From positions 264,812-328,811 of the forward strand of contig CAKOWZ010000001.1 in NCBI GenBank assembly GCA_934129745.1: DNA of 64,000 bases. The letters run 5' to 3'. The notes below the pieces were generated by a model. That model did not search any database, was not told the origin of the DNA, and saw only the letters and a program-made list of their open reading frames with translations. This document shows positions 1 through 6,510 of the stretch, piece after piece. A program made the position numbers and the translations under genes. Within the stretch, counting starts at the first letter, position 1, and each line of letters begins with the position of its first letter. The DNA comes from an uncultured Clostridia bacterium. GTDB lineage: Bacteria > Bacillota > Clostridia > TANB77 > CAG-508.

Positions 1-85
1 TGCTTTATTTAGTAAAAATGAAACAAAATTGCCTAGTCACCAAATGTTTTATTCAAAACTGAAAAAATAAAAAAACTGAAAAAAT

Positions 86-114
86 TTGACTTTTTTTGAA
101 ATTTATTGTATTAT
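86..114 (+). promoter_or_regulatory. Predicted sigma-A promoter of minDE
   Basis: TTGACT at 86-91 and TATTAT at 109-114 are separated by exactly 17 bases, close to the housekeeping consensus. Transcription would start near 121, leaving a leader of about 90 bases before minD. The leader holds a hairpin with arms TTTTAGAAAA (150-159) and TTTTCTAAAA (169-178) just upstream of the ribosome site. This suggests minD is not wholly dependent on read-through from any upstream minC. Confidence 0.6.
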
Positions 115-213
115 TAAAAGGTAACTTTTGATATATGACTATTTTAATGTTTTAGAAAAATGATTATGTTTTCTAAAAATTATATTTTAAATAGTATTAG
201 GAGGAAATATAAA

Positions 214-1008
214 ATGGGAGAAGTTATTGTTATAACATCAGGAAAAGGTGGAGTTGGTAAAACAACAACAACAGCCAATTTAGGAGCAGCCCTTGCATTA
301 TGTGGAAAAAAAGTGGTTTTAATTGATACAGATATCGGATTAAGAAACTTAGATGTAGTAATGGGATTAGAAAATAGAATAGTATATGATATAGTAGATG
401 TTGTTGAAGAAAAGTGTAAATTAAAACAAGCATTAATAAGAGATAAACGTTTTGATGAATTGTTTTTATTACCAGCTGCTCAAACAAGAGATAAAAGTGC
501 TGTAAATGAAGAACAAATGAGAGCATTAACAAATAAGTTAAAAGAAGAATTTGATTTTATTATTGTTGATTGTCCAGCAGGTATTGAACAAGGTTTTAAA
601 AATGCAATAGCAGGTGCCAACAGAGCAATTGTTGTTACAACAGCAGAAATTTCTTCTATTAGAGATGCAGACAGAATTATTGGTTTATTAGAAGCAGCTG
701 AAATTAAAAATCCAGAATTAGTAATAAATCGTTTAAGACCAAACATGGTAAAAAGAGGAGAAATGATGGATGTCGAAGATATTGTGGATCTACTTTCAAT
801 TGAATTAATTGGAGTTGTTCCAGATGATGAATATATCATAACACAAACTAACAAGGGTGAACCAGCAGTATCAAATAAAAAAGCTCCTTCTGGAAAATGT
901 TATATGGAAATTGCAAGAAGAATATTAGGTGAAAATTTAGATGTAACTATTCCTGGTAGAGATGAGGGATTTTTCTCTAAGATATTTGGTGCTTTTAGAA
1001 GAAAATAA
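214..1008 (+). CDS. minD: Septum site-determining ATPase MinD
   Basis: MinD is a ParA/MinD-family ATPase that binds the membrane as an ATP dimer, recruits MinC and, stimulated by MinE, helps place the division septum at midcell. The protein of 264 residues begins MGEVIVITSGKGGVGKTT, with the deviant Walker A motif KGGVGKTT. It also shows the DTDIGLRNLD and IVDCPAGIE stretches typical of MinD, and ends in a basic amphipathic membrane-targeting segment (FFSKIFGAFRRK). ATG 214 is chosen because AGGAGG lies at 199-204; an in-frame ATG at 160 lacks a ribosome site and would add residues not seen in the family. minE follows 23 bases later, so the two form an operon. minC is not in the window. Confidence 0.97.
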   Translation: MGEVIVITSGKGGVGKTTTTANLGAALALCGKKVVLIDTDIGLRNLDVVMGLENRIVYDIVDVVEEKCKLKQALIRDKRFDELFLLPAAQTRDKSAVNEEQMRALTNKLKEEFDFIIVDCPAGIEQGFKNAIAGANRAIVVTTAEISSIRDADRIIGLLEAAEIKNPELVINRLRPNMVKRGEMMDVEDIVDLLSIELIGVVPDDEYIITQTNKGEPAVSNKKAPSGKCYMEIARRILGENLDVTIPGRDEGFFSKIFGAFRRK

Positions 1009-1031
1009 TTACTGTTTTTGGAGGGATAAAA

Positions 1032-1586
1032 ATGTTAGATAATTTTACGACATTTCTTAAGAAAAAAGGAAAAAAAGAACAGACTGATAAATCTAAAAAT
1101 GCTGCTAAAGAGAGACTTCATTTGGTTTTAATGCAAGATAGAGCTAATGTATCAGCTGATTTCCTTGAAATGATGAAAATGGAAATTGTTGATGTAATAA
1201 AAAAATATATCGATGTTGATGAAACTGACATGGATGTAAAATTGGAAAATAGAGTTAATGATGATGGTACATCAGGTGCACCAGCTTTATATGCAAATAT
1301 TCCAATTGTAGGTATTAATGAAGATAAGAAAAAAGAAAGTAATGAAATAACTAAAGCTAAACAAGCTGAATTAGAGGAAGAACAAAAAGCAGAAAAAGAA
1401 GTTAAAAAAACTACTAGAAAAACTACTAAAACTGCAAGTGATAAAAAGAAAGCAGTTTCTGCTAAAAAATCTACAACTAAAAAAGAAACTACAGCTAAGG
1501 CAAAGGTTGCAAAAGTTGTTAAAGCTGCAAGTACTGGAGCTAAACGAGGTAGAAAACCTAAGGCTAAAGATGAAGAAACAAATTAA
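1032..1586 (+). CDS. minE: MinE with a long lysine-rich, AT-hook-like C-terminal tail
   Basis: MinE is the topological specificity factor that stimulates MinD ATPase. Residues 1-95 carry the family features: an amphipathic N-terminus, the MinD-contact stretch KERLHLVLMQDRA (26-38) and the dimer domain around EIVDVIKKYIDVDE (51-64). MinE is usually about 85-95 residues; this protein has 184. The extra 90 are an acidic or charged linker (about 96-125) and then an Ala/Lys/Thr-rich stretch like a histone H1 tail, ending with KRGRKPKAK (171-179), which resembles an AT-hook. The ribosome site GGAGGG precedes ATG 1032. The MinE core is secure; DNA binding by the tail is inference. Confidence 0.93.
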   Translation: MLDNFTTFLKKKGKKEQTDKSKNAAKERLHLVLMQDRANVSADFLEMMKMEIVDVIKKYIDVDETDMDVKLENRVNDDGTSGAPALYANIPIVGINEDKKKESNEITKAKQAELEEEQKAEKEVKKTTRKTTKTASDKKKAVSAKKSTTKKETTAKAKVAKVVKAASTGAKRGRKPKAKDEETN

Positions 1587-1595
1587 GTTGGATAG

Positions 1596-1633
1596 TTGTG
1601 GACAGTTGGGGACGCGTCCCCAACTGTCCACAA
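1596..1633. repeat. REP-like palindrome centred on GGGGACGCGTCCCC (copy 1)
   Basis: This is a perfect 38-base palindrome just after the minE stop, with arms reading TTGTGGACAGTTGGGGACG. The same core recurs at 9761-9824, 15706-15758, 32143-32226 and 49809-49875, always between genes. It resembles the REP-type palindromes moved by REP-associated tyrosine transposases (established for that class), but no such transposase is in the window. Confidence 0.85.
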
Positions 1634-1647
1634 TATATATGAAAATT

Positions 1648-1677
1648 AGGAGATAGTAATATCTCCTTTTTTCTTTT
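1648..1677 (+). terminator. Rho-independent terminator after minE
   Basis: The stem AGGAGAT (1648-1654) pairs with ATCTCCT (1661-1667) and is followed by a T-rich run. It ends the minDE transcript. Confidence 0.75.
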
Positions 1678-1782
1678 GCAAAATTTGAGTGTACATTATA
1701 AAATATGTATTAAATTTCTTGGTGAAAATAAGATACATAATCATTATGAAAGGTAAAGAAAAAATCTTAAAAAATATAGGGT

Positions 1783-1828
1783 AATAAGAAATGTCAATAT
1801 AATAATTATTATATTGACATTTCTTATT
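1783..1828. terminator. Perfect 46-base palindrome, probable bidirectional terminator
   Basis: The two 23-base halves are exact reverse complements, centred at 1805/1806. It lies between the convergent minDE and the XRE regulator gene, directly after the regulator's stop codon (1833). Its AT-rich ends could serve as the T-tract on either strand, although the stem itself has little GC. Confidence 0.5.
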
Positions 1829-1832
1829 ATGC

Positions 1833-2177
1833 TTATGTCCTTTTTTGTTTTTGATTGTAAAATTTTATCAAATCTAAGATAATTTCTTGATTCGATGTAT
1901 TTAAAGAGTAAAAGGCTGATAATTCTATATTATTTGTTAAAACATCGAAGTTAATATATTCATTCAACAGGTCGTTGGGAGTTAATTTATATAAATTACA
2001 TAATTTAATCAAAGTATCAATACTTCCTTTTGTTTTATTTCTTTCAATATCACTAATATATCTTGGCCCAAGTCCTAAAAGTTCAGCAACCTTTTCTTGA
2101 GTTAAACCTAAAGCTTCTCGAGCTTTTTTCAATTTTTCACCATAGTTAATTTTGTATTCTATTTTATCAATTTTCAT
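1833..2177 (-). CDS. XRE-family helix-turn-helix transcriptional regulator
   Basis: This 114-residue protein has a Cro/C1-type HTH at about residues 13-71: KLKKAREALGLTQEKVAELL followed by GLGPRYISDIERNKT, the usual recognition-helix pattern. The rest is a short helical tail without a recognisable sensor domain. The start at 2177 is supported by AAAGGTG just upstream; a further in-frame ATG at 2270 would add an AT-rich, unlikely hydrophobic leader. It is transcribed away from the E1/JAB/ubiquitin-like operon. Repeats of TATACAT in the shared intergenic region make it a good candidate to repress that operon and itself. Its effector is unknown. Confidence 0.88.
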   Translation of the reverse strand: MKIDKIEYKINYGEKLKKAREALGLTQEKVAELLGLGPRYISDIERNKTKGSIDTLIKLCNLYKLTPNDLLNEYINFDVLTNNIELSAFYSLNTSNQEIILDLIKFYNQKQKRT

Positions 2178-2202
2178 TTTATCACCTTTAATAATATATA
2201 GT

Positions 2203-2377
2203 ATGTATAAAAAAATATACATGACTTTAAAAACGAAATGATGCGGATAGAACAAATAAGACATATACATATAGTATATTCAAAAAGGTTATAAATATAC
2301 ATTAAATATGAATTTAAAAACACATTAATGAGGAAAAGATATTGACAAGTATTTAAAAAGATGCTATATTATGTATA
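2203..2377. promoter_or_regulatory. Cluster of TATACAT/ATGTATA half-sites, candidate operators
   Basis: The heptamer occurs at 2203-2209 (ATGTATA), 2216-2222, 2264-2270 and 2296-2302 (TATACAT), and 2371-2377 (ATGTATA). The first two form an inverted repeat with a 6-base gap. The last begins right after the -10 box of the rightward promoter and so covers the predicted transcription start. Such an arrangement is typical of operators for a divergently encoded XRE repressor; binding is inferred. Confidence 0.45.
2342..2370 (+). promoter_or_regulatory. Strong predicted promoter of the E1/JAB/ubiquitin-like operon
   Basis: TTGACA (2342-2347), a 17-base spacer and TATATT (2365-2370), with a TGn extension at 2362-2364. 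The predicted start near 2377 leaves a leader of about 54 bases before the TTG start of the E1-like gene. Confidence 0.75.
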
Positions 2378-2430
2378 ACTGATAAAAGAAATTGCTAACA
2401 ATGTTATATGAAATATAAGGAGGTGTAAAT

Positions 2431-3189
2431 TTGAACAAATTAGATGAACAGTATGAAAGGCAAATACGAATGAACGATATTGGAAAAAATGGACAAGAGA
2501 AGATAAGGCACTGTAAAGTTTTAGTTGTAGGCTTAGGAGGATTGGGATCAATAGTAGCAACGCTTCTTATTAGAATGGGGATAGGAGAAATTTGCACAAT
2601 TGACGATGATGATGTAGATATTACAAATTTACAAAGACAGATTTTATACAATAAGCATGATGTTGGAAAAAATAAAATTAAATGTGGAGTAAGAAAATTA
2701 AAGCAAATTAATAATGTTACAAAAATTATTGGAATTAAAGGAAAAATTAATGAAAGTAACGTTGAAAGACTAGTTAAAGAATATGACATTATAGTAGATT
2801 GTACAGATAACTATACTGTGAGGGGAATTTTGAATAGGGCTTGCATAAAGTATAAAAAAACATGCGTTTTTGGCACAGTAAGAGAGTTTGAAGGATATAT
2901 TACAGTACTTTTAAATGGAAAAACTCCATGTTATGAATGTGTAATGGGAGATATTAGTAAATTAAAGAAAATGGACAATCAAAAGGAAAAAGTTGGTGTA
3001 TTAGGTGCAACTGTTGGAGTTATTGCAAGTATGCAAGCTCTGGAAGTTGTAAAAGTTATTTTAAATTTGAATGATATAGCGACTGGAAAGTTAGTTATAT
3101 TTAATGCATTGAAAAATGATATTCAAGTAATTAAATATTCAAAAAGAAAGGACTGTTTTTGTGAAAATGGAACAAAGATATACAATTAG
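2431..3189 (+). CDS. E1-like adenylyltransferase of the ThiF/MoeB/HesA family
   Basis: Proteins of this family use ATP to adenylate the C-terminal glycine of a ubiquitin-fold partner, preparing it for thiocarboxylation or conjugation. The 252-residue protein has the nucleotide-binding loop VVGLGGLGS (32-40), the DDDDVDITNLQRQIL block (58-72), VDCTDNYTVR (122-131), and the zinc-ligand pairs CYEC (C167, C170) and CFC (C242, C244). It begins at TTG 2431, with AAGGAGGTG ten bases upstream. Its stop overlaps the next gene by 29 bases, indicating translational coupling. The GG-ending partner is two genes down, so its substrate is probably encoded in the same operon. Family assignment is firm; the pathway is not known. 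Confidence 0.92.
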   Translation: MNKLDEQYERQIRMNDIGKNGQEKIRHCKVLVVGLGGLGSIVATLLIRMGIGEICTIDDDDVDITNLQRQILYNKHDVGKNKIKCGVRKLKQINNVTKIIGIKGKINESNVERLVKEYDIIVDCTDNYTVRGILNRACIKYKKTCVFGTVREFEGYITVLLNGKTPCYECVMGDISKLKKMDNQKEKVGVLGATVGVIASMQALEVVKVILNLNDIATGKLVIFNALKNDIQVIKYSKRKDCFCENGTKIYN

Positions 3190-3721
3190 AAAAATTCTAA
3201 TTTCTAAAGGAAATCTAGAAAAAATAGAAAATCATTGTATAAGGAAATTAAAAGGAATATATAAAGATAATGAAACAAAGGAAAAACAGGCATTTGGAAT
3301 ACTTATAGGAGAACAAATTAAAAATACTTTGAAAATTACTAAGGTTATACCATTAAGAGTAAATTATAGATATGACAGTCACGTGTCCGAGAGAATGAAT
3401 AGACTAATAAAAAAGTATGCAATACCAGGAGGTTTAAATATAGAAGAACGTGCTTGGGCAATAAATCCTGTTGAAATTGCAGAAATTTTGAAAGGAATAT
3501 CTAATAATGAAATATTTATTGGTACATATCATATGCATCATGATAAGTCGTGGAAAGGGGAATATCCTAAAGAGTTACCAACTAAACTGGATGGAGTGTT
3601 GGCAGAAAAAAGTGGTCTATACAATTTTATAATATATATAAATTCAGATAAAAGTAAAAATAAAGTGAGAGCTTTTTATGAATCAAAAGTCGAAAATGAA
3701 ATTCATGTAGTAAAATGTTAA
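3161..3721 (+). CDS. JAB/MPN-like (JAMM) putative metallopeptidase
   Basis: JAMM enzymes cleave ubiquitin-fold proteins from their adducts or process their C-termini. In this 186-residue protein the glycine-rich strand is KQAFGILIG (42-50), the metal-ligand pair is H124-M-H126 within GTYHMHHD, and T141-K-L-D144 stands for the usual S-x-x-D. Two departures are visible. The expected glutamate three residues before the first glycine is Q43 (a Glu sits at 41). The gap between the HxH and T-xx-D is about seven residues longer than usual. It may therefore be a divergent active enzyme or a binding-only relative. It starts at GTG 3161 (ATG 3167 is an alternative), inside the end of the E1-like gene. 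The assignment relies on motifs plus context. Confidence 0.72.
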   Translation: MKMEQRYTIRKILISKGNLEKIENHCIRKLKGIYKDNETKEKQAFGILIGEQIKNTLKITKVIPLRVNYRYDSHVSERMNRLIKKYAIPGGLNIEERAWAINPVEIAEILKGISNNEIFIGTYHMHHDKSWKGEYPKELPTKLDGVLAEKSGLYNFIIYINSDKSKNKVRAFYESKVENEIHVVKC

Positions 3722-3748
3722 AATAGCTTTGTAGGAGGATTAGATAGA

Positions 3749-3997
3749 GTGAAGATAACAGTAAAATATTTTTTAAGTGTCGAAAAAATAATGGAAAAAA
3801 GTTTTGATGAGTTTGTTTTTTCAAGTGAAAAAAGCTTAAAAGAATTATTAGAAAAAAACATTGAAAAAGAAAAAATGAAAGAAATAGAAAAAATAGCTTT
3901 AATTGTAACAAAAAATGGAGAAAATTGCAAGGATTTAGATGTTAACATAGAAAATGATGATGCTTTTTGTTTATTTCCTGCTATTTATGGAGGGTAA
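3749..3997 (+). CDS. MoaD/ThiS-like ubiquitin-fold protein ending in Gly-Gly
   Basis: An 82-residue protein starting MKITVKYFLS and ending FCLFPAIYGG, matching the length, first strand and C-terminal di-glycine of MoaD/ThiS sulfur carriers and other prokaryotic ubiquitin-fold modifiers. The central part is lysine/glutamate-rich helix. The GTG start at 3749 follows AGGAGG (3733-3738). The GGAGGG that encodes the final glycines also serves as the ribosome site of the next gene, six bases on, so the two are tightly coupled. Presence with an E1 and a JAB protein supports activation at the Gly-Gly terminus. It could be a sulfur donor (thiocarboxylate) or a protein tag; neither is proven. Confidence 0.85.
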   Translation: MKITVKYFLSVEKIMEKSFDEFVFSSEKSLKELLEKNIEKEKMKEIEKIALIVTKNGENCKDLDVNIENDDAFCLFPAIYGG

Positions 3998-4002
3998 TAT
4001 AG

Positions 4003-5073
4003 ATGAAAAAAAGATATGATTTAAGAAGTGACACATGTACTTTACCAACAGAAGAAATGAGAAAAGCTATATATATGGCAGAAGTGGGAGAACAGGGATA
4101 TTCAGAAGATATAGATACAAATAGATTAGAGGAATATTGTGCAAAATTATTTGGTAAAGAAGAAGGTGTTTTTATGCCTTCGGGTACAATGAGCGATCAA
4201 GTGGCACTGAGATGTTGGACAAAATCAGGAGATGAAGTAATTACAGATGAAAGTTATCACATAAATTATTTTCAAGGAGCACAAACATGTGATATTGGAA
4301 AGGTTATTTTAAATACTTGCAAAACCAAGGATGGTATAATACATGTTTCTGATATAGAAGAAAGATTACATAGTAAAATGCATGGAGGGACATTTACAAA
4401 TACTAAATTGCTATTCTTGGAAAACACAATAAATACACATGGTGGAAATGTAGTACCTTTGGACGTGATAAGAGAAGATTATGAATATTGTAAAAACAGG
4501 GGAATTAATGTACATTTAGATGGAGAAAGAATTTTAAATGCATGTGTAGCTACAGGAAAACAACCTAGGGAATATGCTAAGTATACAGACACAATAACTA
4601 TGTCTTTTTCTAAAGGATTGGGAGCACCGTTTGGCTCTATTATTATGGGAGATAGAGATACTATGAAAAAAGCAAGATTATATAGAAGATGGTATGGAGG
4701 ACATATGCATCAATCTGGATTTATGGCAGCGGCAGCATTGTATGCTGTAACACATAATGTTGAACGATTGAAAGAAGACCATAAAAACACCAGAATTTTA
4801 TATAATATTATAAAAAAGGAAAACCCAGATATTGAAATAAATGAACCAATGACAAATATACTGATGATTAATATTAAAAGTCTAAATTGTAAGGCAGAAA
4901 GATTTGTACAAATTTGTAAAAAATCAAACATTTTGTTGTATCCATATAATGAGTATATTGTTAGAGCAATAATTTCATTAAATGTGAACAAAGAAGATGT
5001 GGAATTTTGCGCAAAGGTTATAAATAAAGAGATAGCTGAAATAAAAAAAGTAAAAACAAATAAAAAGGTTTAA
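4003..5073 (+). CDS. Threonine-aldolase-family PLP enzyme
   Basis: A 356-residue fold-type I PLP protein of the beta-eliminating lyase/threonine aldolase family. It shows the N-terminal YDLRSDTCTLPT, the phosphate-binding MPSGTMSDQ (58-66), H86 for cofactor stacking, D173 in HLDGERI, and the Schiff-base lysine K204 in SFSKGLGAPFG. Classical members split threonine or allo-threonine into glycine and acetaldehyde; others act on different beta-hydroxy or beta-substituted amino acids. Its location between a ubiquitin-like carrier and an ATP-grasp ligase suggests a specialised amino acid made or broken in this pathway rather than general threonine degradation. That is inference. The C-terminus ends in a lysine-rich tail. 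Confidence 0.85.
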   Translation: MKKRYDLRSDTCTLPTEEMRKAIYMAEVGEQGYSEDIDTNRLEEYCAKLFGKEEGVFMPSGTMSDQVALRCWTKSGDEVITDESYHINYFQGAQTCDIGKVILNTCKTKDGIIHVSDIEERLHSKMHGGTFTNTKLLFLENTINTHGGNVVPLDVIREDYEYCKNRGINVHLDGERILNACVATGKQPREYAKYTDTITMSFSKGLGAPFGSIIMGDRDTMKKARLYRRWYGGHMHQSGFMAAAALYAVTHNVERLKEDHKNTRILYNIIKKENPDIEINEPMTNILMINIKSLNCKAERFVQICKKSNILLYPYNEYIVRAIISLNVNKEDVEFCAKVINKEIAEIKKVKTNKKV

Positions 5074-5114
5074 GAATATAAAAAATTGTATTTATTTGGA
5101 GAGGAAGTATTGTA

Positions 5115-6410
5115 ATGGAAAAGGATAAGAAAAATATATTGGTAGTGAATTTACAAAATCCAAGTCGAAAAAAACATTTTCAGGAATTAAAAAAATACGG
5201 AATTAATTTAATTTTAATGATGGATGATCCTACATGGGAATTAGACTATGCAGATATGTATTTTAAAGCAAATGTGCGTAATATAGAAGAATCTATAAAA
5301 AAAGCAAAAGAAATAAATGAAATGATTCATATTGATGGTGTTATTGCAATAGTTGAACATGCTGTACCTACTGCAGCTGCAATAGCTAAAGAATTGAATT
5401 TAACGTATATAAGTATCGAAACTTCATATAGAGCAAGAAATAAATTTGAGATGAAAGAAGCATACAAAAAGAATGGAATAAAAGTAGCAAAATATGAATT
5501 GATTTCTGAGTATAATGAAGCAAAGGAATTTGCGATAAAGAATGGATATCCTATTGTTTTAAAACCAATAATAGGTGGAGGAAGCATATGTGTTGTAAAG
5601 ATTAATAATGAAGATGAGTTAAGAAAATCATTTGATAAACTAAAAGAAGATATAAAAGATATATACTCTATTGATAGCATATATGATTCAACAGTAAAAA
5701 AGTATGGTGATAGAATTATTCTTGTAGAAGAATATATTGATGGAATAGAAATGAGTGTTGAATCTGTAATTTTTGATGGAAAAACAGATGTACTTGCAAT
5801 ACATGAAAAAGAAATGTCTGGAGAAATAAATATATTCCCAGAAGCTTTTTTCTGCACACCGGCCAGTTTCTCTAAAAATATGCAACAATATATAATTGAG
5901 ACAACTCAAAAATCTAATGAAGCATTAGGCATAAATTATGGGCTTACGCATACAGAATATAGATTAACAGAAAATAATGAATTATATATACTTGAAACTG
6001 GTGCAAGAATGGGAGGAGGACCAATTTTTGAGTCAGTATTGAATTCAACTGGTGTAAATATGATGCATGCTTTGATAGACATATCATTAGGAAAGCAACC
6101 GAAATATAAGAAATTTAAAAAACAAAAAGTTATAGCATCTTATTTATATTATTCATTAATACAAAAAGATGCTAAAATAACAAATATGCATTTTGAAAAT
6201 TTAGAAAAAGTAATAAATCATCCAAATTTAATAAAATTATATTTATATAGAAAAAATGGAGACATAATAAAAAAGAGCCATCAAACAATGTCACATTCTC
6301 ATATGTCTGTTACTGGAGAAACAAGAGAAGAAGCGATAAATTTGACACATGAATTATCAAAATATTTTAATTTCGAATTAGAAACAATAGATTCTAATGA
6401 TAAAAAATAA
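5115..6410 (+). CDS. ATP-grasp carboxylate-amine ligase
   Basis: A 431-residue ATP-grasp enzyme, the fold that joins a carboxylate to an amine or thiol through an acyl phosphate. An N-terminal Rossmann-like part (about 1-105) is followed by the ATP-binding lobe with PIVLKPIIGGGS (about 144-155), LVEEYIDGIEMSVE (about 203-216) and the magnesium loop YILETGARMGGG. The overall pattern is closest to L-amino-acid/dipeptide ligases and related biotin-carboxylase-like proteins. It lies 41 bases after the PLP enzyme behind GGAGAGGAAG and ends the tight part of the operon. The probable role is ligating an amino acid made by its neighbours; the substrate is unknown. Confidence 0.85.
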   Translation: MEKDKKNILVVNLQNPSRKKHFQELKKYGINLILMMDDPTWELDYADMYFKANVRNIEESIKKAKEINEMIHIDGVIAIVEHAVPTAAAIAKELNLTYISIETSYRARNKFEMKEAYKKNGIKVAKYELISEYNEAKEFAIKNGYPIVLKPIIGGGSICVVKINNEDELRKSFDKLKEDIKDIYSIDSIYDSTVKKYGDRIILVEEYIDGIEMSVESVIFDGKTDVLAIHEKEMSGEINIFPEAFFCTPASFSKNMQQYIIETTQKSNEALGINYGLTHTEYRLTENNELYILETGARMGGGPIFESVLNSTGVNMMHALIDISLGKQPKYKKFKKQKVIASYLYYSLIQKDAKITNMHFENLEKVINHPNLIKLYLYRKNGDIIKKSHQTMSHSHMSVTGETREEAINLTHELSKYFNFELETIDSNDKK

Positions 6411-6510
6411 TATAAAATTTCTAATTTATTAGGAATTATTATATAAATCAAACATGAAAGAGGTAAAAGAACTTAACCCAGCTTTTACAAAGATTAAGGA
6501 GGAAATTTTT

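Noticed and set aside
1438..1656. Open frame overlapping the minE tail
   Set aside because: Out-of-frame reading of the lysine-rich tail running into the palindrome.
5327..5857. Antisense open frame of 176 residues opposite the ATP-grasp gene
   Set aside because: Composition mirrors the sense codons, no family motif and no promoter or ribosome site.
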